Program-made: the position numbers and the translations under genes
The notes under the pieces: model-generated
What the model saw: the letters and a program-made list of their open reading frames with translations, nothing else
Databases searched by the model: none
What the model was told of the DNA's origin: nothing
Assembly: GCA_019057385.1 (NCBI GenBank)
Contig: JAHQJS010000004.1
Location: forward strand, 1,137,068-1,201,067
Length of the DNA stretch: 64,000 nucleotides
DNA from: Candidatus Borrarchaeum weybense
GTDB lineage: Archaea; Asgardarchaeota; Sifarchaeia; Borrarchaeales; Borrarchaeaceae
Direction: 5' to 3'
In this document: positions 54,334 to 63,447 of the stretch, piece by piece
Numbering within the stretch: the first letter of the stretch is position 1
Layout: each line of letters opens with the position of its first letter

Positions 54334-56322
54334 ATGCCACAGATTTTTGATCCAATAAGCTTTGGTCGTATGAAATTAGAGAACCGTTACATTGCTGCGC
54401 CAATGCTGACTGATACGTTAGATGAAGATGGATCTATGACTGAACGCTATTTAGAAACCATGAAGTATACTGCAAAAGGGGGATGGGGGCTTGTCCTATG
54501 CCAAGCAACGCAGGTCCATCCAAGTGGACAAGTTGTTCGTAATGAATTAGCCGCTTATGACGATAAGTTTACACCTGGACTATACGAAGTTGCGGAAACT
54601 ATCAAACGAGAGGGCCCTCATGCAGGAATCCAACTCTTCCATGGTGGAGCTCTTTGTCATCCATTAGTGATTCGAAAAACAGTAGATGCACCGAGTCCGG
54701 AGTTTCCTCCTGAAACACCAGTTGCACCGAGTCCGATAAAATCTTTTCTTAACCCTGCCGTAACATGTAAAGAGTTGACGCACGAAGAAATACTGGAATT
54801 AGTTGAATGCTATGGGGCGGCAGCTGGAAGAGCTAAGGAAGCGGGATTCGAATGCATCGAAATACATGCCTGCCATGGGTCACTTCCACACCAATTTCGA
54901 ACGCCACGAAACAATCTAAGAGACGATGAATGGGGACAGGATAAGCACCTTTTCATTAAAAAAATTGCAGAGTCTGTGAGAAAAAACGTGGGGCCAGATT
55001 TTCCGTGGTGGTTTAGGATCAGTGCGGATGATCATGCCGCGCCAGGTACGCCCGGATTTACATTAGAGGACACGGCAACAAAACTCGTACCCGTCTTAGA
55101 AAAGGCTGGTGTAGCTGCTATTCATTCTTCAAGTGGGGCAGTAGATGCTTCAGGTGTCTGGGTGATTCAACCGCTTTATTGGGAGCAAGGATGTCTTGTA
55201 CCAGAAGCTAAACGCCTAAAAGAGGTGGCGACCGTACCTGTTGGTACTGTAGGCAAGATTATGGCTCCTGAGATGGCTGCCAGAATCATTGAGGAGGAGA
55301 GTGCAGATTGGGTTGCCCTCGGCAGACCAGCTTGGGCAGATCCCTGGTATCCAAAAAAACATTTTGAGGGACGACCAGAGGATGTTCGCCGGTGCATTTC
55401 TTGTGACTGGTGTACATATCTCTACATTCTCGCAAATGTGCCAGCTAGATGTGCTGTAAATTACTCCTTTGGACGGGAAACTCGATATCCGCCAGATGAG
55501 TATCTACAACCCGCTGAAACTCCTAAGGATGTCCTCGTTATCGGAGGAGGAGTTGCAGGAATGGAGGCGGCGAGAGTAGCTGCGCTTCGAGAGCACAACG
55601 TCACATTATATGAAAAGGACAATGAACTTGGCGGAATTATGCGCTATGCGTCCGATATCCCTTATCTCTACACTGGCGATTTAATGCAAATAGCTACATG
55701 GCAAATGACCCAATTGGAGAAACTTGGGGTCGAGGTAAAGTTAGGCGAAGCAGTAACCGTAGATCTCGTGGATAGAATAAACCCAGACGTCGTCGTAGTC
55801 GCCACTGGTGGAGTTTCTCCCAAACCGACAAGAATCCCAGGAATTGAACGCGCTATAACTTTTGACGAGTACTTGATGAAACGTCCCGAACTAGGTAAAG
55901 ATGTAGTAGTTTTAGGAGGATACGAAGGAGCAGAAGCATCGGTTTCTATCGCCCGACAAGATAAGAACGTGACCATGGTAAGTGAATCTGGTAGTATAAC
56001 AGAGGCTGCTTACTTCTTTAATCTTCTTAGAGTTGTGCCATTGACGCTGTTTTTTATGCCGGATGCAAATGTAAAATCTATCACTAATGCGACAATAAAA
56101 GAAATAACTGCTGATAGTGTTCGTATTGAGGTCGAAGGGGCAGAAAAAGTTCTTAAAGCTGATAATGTTGTTACATGCTTCCCAAGAGAACCCGTGGGAA
56201 TGGCTCTTTACAATTCACTAAAGGGTAAAGTCCCAGAACTCTACAAAGCCGGTGATTGTGTAAAAGCAGGAGCAACGTGGAACGCAATTGATGATGGAAA
56301 CTGGATAGCCCGTAAGATTTAG
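54334..56322 (+). CDS. OYE-type FMN/FAD/Fe-S reductase (2,4-dienoyl-CoA reductase-like)
   Basis: About 662 residues. The N-terminal TIM barrel of NADH:flavin oxidoreductases starts PQIFDPISFGRMKLENRYIA and includes ECIEIHACHGSLPHQFRTPR. The cluster motif RRCISCDWCTYLYI, with CAVN later, is followed by an FAD/NAD(P) domain (DVLVIGGGVAGMEAARVAAL, VVVLGGYEGAEASVSIA). It resembles bacterial 2,4-dienoyl-CoA reductase and bile-acid or trimethylamine-type enzymes; the substrate is probably an enoyl compound. The cysteine spacing (C-x2-C-x11-C) is as in the family. It is 170 bases upstream of an HdrD-like gene in the same direction, suggesting electron exchange. Confidence 0.88.
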   Translation: MPQIFDPISFGRMKLENRYIAAPMLTDTLDEDGSMTERYLETMKYTAKGGWGLVLCQATQVHPSGQVVRNELAAYDDKFTPGLYEVAETIKREGPHAGIQLFHGGALCHPLVIRKTVDAPSPEFPPETPVAPSPIKSFLNPAVTCKELTHEEILELVECYGAAAGRAKEAGFECIEIHACHGSLPHQFRTPRNNLRDDEWGQDKHLFIKKIAESVRKNVGPDFPWWFRISADDHAAPGTPGFTLEDTATKLVPVLEKAGVAAIHSSSGAVDASGVWVIQPLYWEQGCLVPEAKRLKEVATVPVGTVGKIMAPEMAARIIEEESADWVALGRPAWADPWYPKKHFEGRPEDVRRCISCDWCTYLYILANVPARCAVNYSFGRETRYPPDEYLQPAETPKDVLVIGGGVAGMEAARVAALREHNVTLYEKDNELGGIMRYASDIPYLYTGDLMQIATWQMTQLEKLGVEVKLGEAVTVDLVDRINPDVVVVATGGVSPKPTRIPGIERAITFDEYLMKRPELGKDVVVLGGYEGAEASVSIARQDKNVTMVSESGSITEAAYFFNLLRVVPLTLFFMPDANVKSITNATIKEITADSVRIEVEGAEKVLKADNVVTCFPREPVGMALYNSLKGKVPELYKAGDCVKAGATWNAIDDGNWIARKI

Positions 56323-56489
56323 CCTTCACTTCTCCTATTTTCTTTTTTTATTCATTCTCTGTTGTTTTGGAATGCTAGAAACGAAATCTATATAAAGCTT
56401 CAAAAATGCCCAGATACTTAATTAGTTCTCGATTGAGACTCGCCTCCTGTTTAGTTAATGATTTCAAATATTTTGGCGAGGAAAGGCCA

Positions 56490-57698
56490 GTGATATTCGC
56501 AAAAAGTGAGATAGACTCATCTTTTATTGACCAAATTTCATCGCTTAGCGGGCAAAATATTAGATTGTGCTCTCAATGCTCTCAATGTACTAGCAGTTGC
56601 CCAATTTCTTATGTTGACTCTTTTAACATTAGAAAATTGATAAGAGAGTTACAATTTGGTTTAAAAGAGAAAATCCTGCCTGGTGATGACATTTGGAAGT
56701 GTACTATGTGTTACGAGTGTTATGATCGCTGCCCAAATAACGTCAACATACCTAAAGTTATTGCAACGCTGAGAAAGTTGGCAATAGATGAAGGCTTAGG
56801 ACCTAAAGCAGTGTTAGATGCAGAAAAAAACATCCTAGAATCGGCGAATGTCTTTAACCTAGACGAAGAAACGAGAGAGTTAGCATTAGAGGACATAAAG
56901 GACAGACTTGCTGCAAAAAGAATATCTTTTCCTACAAAACCTAAAGCCAAAGTTGTATACTTTCCAGGATGCCTCTCTCTATATTTAAATAGAGCCCAAG
57001 AAATCGCCTGTTCAATCATTGCGATTCTCAATAAAGTTAAGGAAAATTGGACGTTTCTAGAAGAACTAAAATGCTGTGGACAGCCTCTTATCCTCACTGG
57101 CGCAGCTTCTGAAGATGATCTTAAGAAAATCGCTGAATGGAATGTGGACCAGATTGAAAAAAGTGGAGCGAAACGTTTGGTAACAGGTTGCCCTAGTTGT
57201 TTTCAAGCCTTTAAAGAAGAGTACCCTAAGATTCTAGGAAGAGAGCCAAATTTTGAAGTTGTTCACTTTATTCAACTTTTGAACGAGTACATTAATAAAA
57301 GACGCCTTCAGCGTCCTAGAAAACTGATCGAGCGAGTTACATATCATGATCCATGCGAACTCGGACGCGTTTGTGGAATATTTGATGAGCCCAGAGAACT
57401 CTTACTGAGAAAAAAACTCGTAAGTAGATTTGTTGAGAGTAAAGAGAGTTTAAGGAATAGCCGATGTTGTGGTGCAGGTGGTTTCTTAAAAAGTACGCAT
57501 GAAAAATTGTCTAATGATTTGGCTAATGAGCGAATTAAGACTCTCATAAAAACTAAAACTGGACAGCATGTCCCAGTTTGTATCACAGCCTGTCCAAGTT
57601 GCAAGTTAAATCTTATAGATGCTGCTCAACGAAATAATGACGAAATAAAAATAATGGACATAGCTGAACTGGTTGCGCAGCAATTAAGATTACTGTAA
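56490..57698 (+). CDS. HdrD-like (HdrC-HdrB fused) iron-sulfur protein
   Basis: About 402 residues. Two [4Fe-4S] motifs, CSQCSQCTSSCP and CTMCYECYDRCP, form the HdrC-like part. Two CCG domains follow: FPGCLSLYLNR with CCGQPL, and HDPCELGRVC with RCCGAGGFL. These domains make up the HdrB/HdrD active site that reduces disulfides or quinone-like acceptors. The GTG at 56490 is preferred because GAGGAAAGG precedes it; an upstream ATG at 56406 adds 28 residues. Likely partner of the HdrA-type fusion at 58579-62052 and perhaps of the reductase just upstream. Confidence 0.88.
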   Translation: MIFAKSEIDSSFIDQISSLSGQNIRLCSQCSQCTSSCPISYVDSFNIRKLIRELQFGLKEKILPGDDIWKCTMCYECYDRCPNNVNIPKVIATLRKLAIDEGLGPKAVLDAEKNILESANVFNLDEETRELALEDIKDRLAAKRISFPTKPKAKVVYFPGCLSLYLNRAQEIACSIIAILNKVKENWTFLEELKCCGQPLILTGAASEDDLKKIAEWNVDQIEKSGAKRLVTGCPSCFQAFKEEYPKILGREPNFEVVHFIQLLNEYINKRRLQRPRKLIERVTYHDPCELGRVCGIFDEPRELLLRKKLVSRFVESKESLRNSRCCGAGGFLKSTHEKLSNDLANERIKTLIKTKTGQHVPVCITACPSCKLNLIDAAQRNNDEIKIMDIAELVAQQLRLL

Positions 57699-57788
57699 AC
57701 TCACCTCGCGTATAGAATGTTAGATCGCACCTAAGTTAGAGACTTTCTACGAATGATTTCACCTTTTCTTCATAAGTGCAAGATTTAA

Positions 57789-57968
57789 CTTCTTCTGAAA
57801 GTCACTAAGTGTGCGTGGAAAACAGCGTACAACGATCTCAGCGATTGGCTCTTAATTTGGCATGATATTGTTACTAAGACCATAAATCCAAAGGCAACCG
57901 TTGAACGCCCTAAAGGAATGTGTGCAGAGGATCCATATTGCGAATATGTTTGGAGAATAGAAGAGTGA
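57789..57968 (+). pseudogene. C-terminal remnant of an ATC-hydrolase-like gene
   Basis: The plus strand encodes LLLKVTKCAWKTAYNDLSDW, then IVTKTINPKATVERPKGMCA, EDPYCEYVWRIEE and stop. This aligns with the last ~60 residues of the protein at 12028-12507, including SDW, INPKA, ERxKG and CxxDPYCEY. A stop codon (TAA) lies in frame just upstream and no start or N-terminal half is present. It is a clear gene fragment. The rest of the 57699-58166 interval shows no firm gene; a 27-codon frame starting at 58021 is not supported. Confidence 0.8.
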
Positions 57969-58166
57969 ACCTAGTACTTTAACGCGGTCTCTAAAGCTGT
58001 CGTGCATAGGAGTGAACATAAATGGGGGAATTATTGGAGAAAATACCGATTGAAACGTGTTGGGCAATAACTGCTAAAATTCTCTGGATATTCATATTTT
58101 TCTAAATTCTTCTTTTCTCACTGTAAGATCTGTTATAAAAAATGGAAAAAAACAAAGAGATTTAAG

Positions 58167-58472
58167 CTAAAAGATTTCATCGCCACTTTTGCCTTCAAGT
58201 TTTGGATGATTATCAAATCGTATTGCGCCTACTGGGATTTTTCCTTCCACTGCTTCAACTATTTTTACAACACCTTTGTGACCAAATCCCCCACATAATT
58301 CAAATGCTTCAATTCCTTCTTCTTCAACCAATTTCTTTGCAACTTCAACTGCTTCTTCATAGTTTTTTGCAGATACTATATACGCTTCTACTGATGGTGT
58401 TGAGACGATTGCTTTGTGTTTTTCAGGATCCCCATCTGGAGACAGGAAAATAAATGCAAATTTAAAAGCCAA
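58167..58472 (-). CDS. DUF6506-like small protein
   Basis: A 101-residue alpha/beta protein: KFAFIFLSPDGDPEKHKAIV, YEEAVEVAKKLVEEEGIEAF and ELCGGFGHKGVVKIVEAVEG, GAIRFDNHP. It matches the DUF6506 family of small proteins with no known function. GAGGGA precedes the ATG. It lies between the remnant and the HdrA fusion, on the same strand as the latter. Confidence 0.72.
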   Translation of the reverse strand: MAFKFAFIFLSPDGDPEKHKAIVSTPSVEAYIVSAKNYEEAVEVAKKLVEEEGIEAFELCGGFGHKGVVKIVEAVEGKIPVGAIRFDNHPKLEGKSGDEIF

Positions 58473-58578
58473 AAATATCCCTCCACACTTAGTATATTCT
58501 ATTTATATTCCTAGATTCTTCATAAAAGTTTTCTCAAAAATTTGTTAAATTCTAATGGGCAGATCAAAATATACATTT

Positions 58579-61500
58579 TCAAGCGACTTCCCCTATTTTT
58601 TCGTGGTTCTTTTTGTGAACTTTTTCTTTGATAGTTTCAGTAAGTTCCTTAACCAAGTTGGCAAACTTTTCTCCTTCACTTGCTGAGATCGATTCAAATC
58701 GAAATCTTTTTTCATCAATTTCATTCTTTTTCATCCAGCGACGGAAGCGTTTAATAGCAGAGTTAGTTCCAGAGATATAGTGACAGTCCTGAGGGTGACA
58801 ACCTATAACTGCTACTGCCCCAGCTCCTAGTTTAAAGGCCTCAGAAACAAAATCGACATCAACTCGTCCACTACACATGACACGTATAATTCTTATATTA
58901 GATGGATACTGCATTCGTGAAATTCCTGCAAGATCTGCTCCTGCATAGGAACACCAATTACAACAAAAAGCAATAATTTTCTCCTCAGGTGACTCTTGCA
59001 AGGCAGTACGCACTTGTGTGAGGATTTGCTCGTCAGTGAAATGTCTCATGGTTATTGCATCATTTGGACAGTCAGCCGCACAAACTCCACACCCTTTACA
59101 CAATGCTTCCGTAACTACTGCTTTTGATTCATTCTCTTGCACCTCTTTAAGTATGATGGCGCCATAAGGGCAGTTCTTAATGCAGATTTGACACCCTGTG
59201 CACTTCTCTTCATCAATGAAGGCTGTTATTCCTTCACTTACCACGAATCCTTTCGCCATGGGAATTGACGCCCTCATATCAGCCCCTAGTGCCTGAGCGA
59301 TCGTATCAGTTACTCCTTTTGGCGCTTGCGCACAGCCACAAAGATAAATACCATCGGTTGCAAAATCGAGCGGCCTTAGTTTCATATGCGCTTCTTGGAA
59401 GTATTTGCCTGCGCCTATTGGGATTTTCAACTTCTTTGCAAGGTCTTCTACCCCTTCACTTCCCTTAGTTGCCATTGTTAGTACAACTAGATCTGGTCGG
59501 AGTTCTATTTCATCACCAAGGTATGTGTCATACGTCCTTACTACTATGTCACCATTTTCAGTATAGAGTTGCGGTTTTCTTTCTTTTTCATATCTAACGA
59601 AGTTGATATCATAATTTTCTAATATATTTCGGTAATATTTCTCATCTTTGCCGCCCAGAACGATGTCTTGGTATAAAATGTAGATTTTTGTTCCTGGATA
59701 GATATCCTTAATGTATTTTGCATTCTTAATGGCAGTTGCACAACCGATTCTACAACAACCAGTTATGCCATTTTCTTCCCCTCTAGCTCCCACGCAATTG
59801 ATCATTACGATATTGTTCACTTTCTTTAAATCGTTATTTTTGAGCATATTTTCGAGTTGAAGTTGAGTTATCACATTTTCGTATTTTCCATACCCATAAT
59901 ATCCATCTGCATCTAGTTCTTTATGTCCAGTCGCAATAACGATCGTAGATACATTGAAATTTTTGCGTTGTGTACTTTGAGAGATAGTAACGACGTAGTT
60001 TCCGATATATCCCTCAATATCTTCGATCTCGCTTCCTGTATAAGCTTCAATATTCTTATGACTGCAAAGTTTAGAACTCCACTGCTTGAGCATTTCTTCA
60101 GCGGGGATATCATATGGAAATAATTTATACAATTTTTTGAGCATGCCGCCAAGTTCTTTTTCTCTCTCGACTAAATATACTTTAAAGCCCATGTCAGCTG
60201 CATTTAACGCTACAATAATTCCAGATATGCCTCCTCCTACTACTAGGCATTCTTTTCCAACAGAGAGTTTACTTTCCTTCTGAGGTTCAAGAAGACGTGC
60301 TTTAGCCACTGCCATAGCTACTAGATCTTTGGCTTTCTTTGTGGCTGCCTCAGGTTCATCTGTATGAACCCATGAGCATTGTTCTCTAATATTTGCAAAT
60401 TCAAAAAGGTAGGGATTCAATCCAACTTCTCGGAGAGTGTCTCTGAATAGATATTCATGCGTACGAGGAGTACATGCCGCTGCTACTACTCTGTTGAGAT
60501 GATATTCATTAATAACTTCCTTTATTGTTTCTGCATAGTCTGCAGAACAGAGAAATTGCCCTTCTTCAGCATGGATGACATTTGGAAGAGTTTTAGCATA
60601 CTCGACAATTTCCGACACATCGACTACAGCCCCAATATTCTTTCCACAATGACAAACGAATACACCTATCCTTGGTTTCTCTGTTAAATCAATCTCAATC
60701 TCTGGGGGCAACTCAAGCTCTTTGGTTTCTGTGCCTCTTACATCTTTTAAGGGAATTACAGCTTTGGCAGCAGCAGCACTCGCCTGCGCCACTGCGTCTG
60801 AGATGTCCATCGGTCCCTGACATGCGCCACAAAGATATATACCCTTTTTATTGGTTTCAAAAGGCCTTGAAGGGTCTGCCGCCTTAATGAATCCATCTTC
60901 ATCAAGTTCGATCCCCAGCATTTCTGCAAGTTTGGTATTTCCATCGTTTGGTATAATAGGAGGACATAGAATCAATAGATCTACTCGCAGAGTTTCAATA
61001 GTGTCCGTATCGATATTTTCATATCTAATCAATATATCTCCAGTTTCATGATCCTCTGAAACTTCTCCAGGTATACTTCGAATATATTTTACCTTATACC
61101 TTTCCTCCGCCCTTTTACGATATTCTTCATATCCTTTGCCATAGGATCTTCGATCAATGTAAAAGATGTAGGTTTCTGCGTCTGTTTCATGTTCTTTAGT
61201 GAGGATGGCTTCTTTTGCAGAATACATACAGCAAATTTTTGAACAGTATATTTTTCCTTTTCTTACATTCCTAGATAGAACGCATTGTATCCAGGCTACT
61301 TTCTTAATAGGTTTTTCATCTGAAAGTCTCACTAGATGGCCGCCTGTCGGACCTGATGCGCTAAGCAATCTTTCATATTGTAGGGACAAAATTACATTTT
61401 TGTAAATACCATAACCGTATTTTTCGATAGGTTCTAGAAGTTTGTAGCCTGTTGCCACTATTATACTTCCGACCCTAATCTCAATTATCTCTTCTTTTTG

Positions 61501-62052
61501 CCAGAAATCTACTGCATTGGGTCCTTCCTTTTCGCAGGCGGCAATGCAATCACGGCATCCCCCACCAAATTTCTTGCATGCCTCCATATCAACCGTGAAA
61601 ATATTTGGAACAGCTTGATCAAAAGGGCGATGTATTGCCTTTCGTTGTGCAATACCCATATCAAACTCGCTAGGAACTTTTACTATGCAAACTATTTCAC
61701 ATTCACCACAAGAGTTACATAAGTCCTCTTTCACATAACGTGGTTTCTTTAGTATTTTTACAATAAAATTTCCAGCGATCCCTTTCACTTCTTTGACTTC
61801 AGAATATGTCAGAAGTTCAATATTTGGATGCCTTAAGGCATCAAGCATCTTTGGAGCTTCGATACAGATACTACAATCATTTGTAGGAAAGGTTTTATCT
61901 AGCTGTGCCATATGTCCGCCAATGCTTGGTGTCCTCTCGACTAAATAGACCTTAAAGCCTTGATCAGCTATATCTAATGAAGCTTGAATACCAGTAATTC
62001 CCCCACCAATTACTAGAACTGCTCCAGATAATTCCTCAAGATTCTGCGCCAG
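58579..62052 (-). CDS. Double HdrA-MvhD fusion protein (electron-bifurcation type), CTG start
   Basis: The full frame is about 1157 residues. Module 1 has the FAD fold VLVIGGGITGIQASLDIADQ, DCSICIEAPKML, and clusters CNSCGECEIVC and CRDCIAAC. Module 2 has the HdrA middle (GVFVCHCGKNIGAVVDV, CTPRTHEYLF) and a second FAD fold (CLVVGGGISGIIVALNAADM). Two ferredoxin clusters follow (CTGCQICIKNCP, CKGCGVCAADCP), then an MvhD domain (FCCNWCSYAGADLAG, VMCSGRVDVDF, GCHPQDCHY). The first ATG (61911) would remove the first FAD site; a stop lies at 62065-62067, so the start must be a rare codon, most likely CTG 62052, eight bases after AGGAGG. It probably routes electrons to the HdrD-like protein. Confidence 0.9.
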   Translation of the reverse strand: MAQNLEELSGAVLVIGGGITGIQASLDIADQGFKVYLVERTPSIGGHMAQLDKTFPTNDCSICIEAPKMLDALRHPNIELLTYSEVKEVKGIAGNFIVKILKKPRYVKEDLCNSCGECEIVCIVKVPSEFDMGIAQRKAIHRPFDQAVPNIFTVDMEACKKFGGGCRDCIAACEKEGPNAVDFWQKEEIIEIRVGSIIVATGYKLLEPIEKYGYGIYKNVILSLQYERLLSASGPTGGHLVRLSDEKPIKKVAWIQCVLSRNVRKGKIYCSKICCMYSAKEAILTKEHETDAETYIFYIDRRSYGKGYEEYRKRAEERYKVKYIRSIPGEVSEDHETGDILIRYENIDTDTIETLRVDLLILCPPIIPNDGNTKLAEMLGIELDEDGFIKAADPSRPFETNKKGIYLCGACQGPMDISDAVAQASAAAAKAVIPLKDVRGTETKELELPPEIEIDLTEKPRIGVFVCHCGKNIGAVVDVSEIVEYAKTLPNVIHAEEGQFLCSADYAETIKEVINEYHLNRVVAAACTPRTHEYLFRDTLREVGLNPYLFEFANIREQCSWVHTDEPEAATKKAKDLVAMAVAKARLLEPQKESKLSVGKECLVVGGGISGIIVALNAADMGFKVYLVEREKELGGMLKKLYKLFPYDIPAEEMLKQWSSKLCSHKNIEAYTGSEIEDIEGYIGNYVVTISQSTQRKNFNVSTIVIATGHKELDADGYYGYGKYENVITQLQLENMLKNNDLKKVNNIVMINCVGARGEENGITGCCRIGCATAIKNAKYIKDIYPGTKIYILYQDIVLGGKDEKYYRNILENYDINFVRYEKERKPQLYTENGDIVVRTYDTYLGDEIELRPDLVVLTMATKGSEGVEDLAKKLKIPIGAGKYFQEAHMKLRPLDFATDGIYLCGCAQAPKGVTDTIAQALGADMRASIPMAKGFVVSEGITAFIDEEKCTGCQICIKNCPYGAIILKEVQENESKAVVTEALCKGCGVCAADCPNDAITMRHFTDEQILTQVRTALQESPEEKIIAFCCNWCSYAGADLAGISRMQYPSNIRIIRVMCSGRVDVDFVSEAFKLGAGAVAVIGCHPQDCHYISGTNSAIKRFRRWMKKNEIDEKRFRFESISASEGEKFANLVKELTETIKEKVHKKNHEKIGEVA

Positions 62053-62219
62053 ATTTTTAGCCTCCTACCTTATCTTACTGGCGTGCTTTCTATGATAATG
62101 TCTTTGCTACTTATACAGATTTTTAATTGAGATTGTAAAAATATATCTATTTATGCAAAGCGTCCTTGTGAATTTTGCAAACGTGTTTTGCACTCTTCGC
62201 TTTAAAATTTAAGATAGTG

Positions 62220-63431
62220 TCAGAGTATTGGAGTGAATGTTTCTAAGGTGCGCTTTATAGAGCGTAAAAATTGTGCTGCAAGTGCACCGTCAACAACTCT
62301 GTGATCGAACGACAAGCTTAATTTAGTCATAGGTTTGATCACTATGCCTTCATCGACTACAATGGGTTTCTTGGCAATTCGTCCAACTCCTAAGAGAGCA
62401 GTTTGTTGTGGAGTTAAAATAGGTGTGAATTCATCAACGTCAAACATACCTAAATTAGAGATAGTAAATGTACCTCCTCTCACTTCCGAGATGGAAAGTT
62501 TATTTTGTCGTGCCTTCTCGACAAGATCCTCTATAATTGTATTCAACTCTTTCAATGATTTCATATCAGCATTAGGAATTACTGGAACAATGAGGCCACC
62601 GTCTCCGCGCGCTATTGCCAGTCCGACGTTTATATTGGGATTTATTCGAATTTCGTTTTCTTCTATAGTAGAATTGAAAATCTTGTAGGCTTGTAACGCA
62701 TCAGTTACAGCCTTGATAAGAATTGCATTATAAGACAACCTTAAGCGAGTTTTTTCTTCGAATTCTTTACGTAGTTTTACCATATTTGATGCATCTGCTT
62801 CCATCATCACTGTAACATGAGGGGCAGTTCGATAACTCTGAGTCATTCGTTCAGCAATGATTTTTCGAACTCCAGTTAACTGTATCCTCTCTTCCTCAGG
62901 AACAGCTGGCATAATTGTTCCCTGGTCTATTACTCTTAAAATATCTTCTTTTACAATCCGTCCCCCTGGTCCTGTCCCTTCAATCTGCGTTATATCGAGT
63001 TCGTGTTCTTTTGCAAGTCTTTTTGCAATTGGTGAGATTTTAATCCGTTCTGGCTTGACTTTTACTTCTTCTTCCTTTTTAATAACCCCTTTTTCTTCTC
63101 TTTCAGCTACTATGGGAACTTCAATCTTTAATTTTTCTTCGGCCTCTTTAACAGCTTTCTCTAATGCATCTGAAGAGTCTTCAACTTCCGAGATTATCGC
63201 TATCGTTTTTCCAATGGGAACTTCTTCGGCTTCCTTGACGAATATCTTATGGATGATCCCTGTGATTGGTGACTCGACTATAAATGAAACCTTTTCACTC
63301 ATAACTTCGACTATTTCTTCGCCTTGAGTGACAGTATCTCCCTGTGCTTTCAGCCATTCTACAACCATACCATTTTCTTGTTCTTCGTCCAAGCGAGGCA
63401 TAAAAAGAATCTTCGTAGAGATCACCCTCAT
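62220..63431 (-). CDS. 2-oxoacid dehydrogenase E2 (dihydrolipoyl acyltransferase)
   Basis: A 403-residue E2. The lipoyl domain (residues ~10-80) has the modified lysine in VMSEKVSFIVESP, where many families show ETDKA. The E3-binding domain reads ISPIAKRLAKEHELDITQIE, GTGPGGRIVKEDIL. The catalytic domain ends with DHRVVDGALAAQFL, containing His and Asp of the active site. It transfers acyl groups to CoA in pyruvate, branched-chain or acetoin dehydrogenase. The lipoate genes at 9758-13632 could modify it. It is 16 bases after the E1-beta gene. No ribosome binding site is seen before the ATG. Confidence 0.93.
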   Translation of the reverse strand: MRVISTKILFMPRLDEEQENGMVVEWLKAQGDTVTQGEEIVEVMSEKVSFIVESPITGIIHKIFVKEAEEVPIGKTIAIISEVEDSSDALEKAVKEAEEKLKIEVPIVAEREEKGVIKKEEEVKVKPERIKISPIAKRLAKEHELDITQIEGTGPGGRIVKEDILRVIDQGTIMPAVPEEERIQLTGVRKIIAERMTQSYRTAPHVTVMMEADASNMVKLRKEFEEKTRLRLSYNAILIKAVTDALQAYKIFNSTIEENEIRINPNINVGLAIARGDGGLIVPVIPNADMKSLKELNTIIEDLVEKARQNKLSISEVRGGTFTISNLGMFDVDEFTPILTPQQTALLGVGRIAKKPIVVDEGIVIKPMTKLSLSFDHRVVDGALAAQFLRSIKRTLETFTPIL

Positions 63432-63447
63432 TAGTTTATTTTTAAAT

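Noticed and set aside
58021..58104. 27-codon frame MGELLEKIPIETCWAITAKI...
   Set aside because: Too short and without relatives; CW resembles the ATC-hydrolase motif only superficially.
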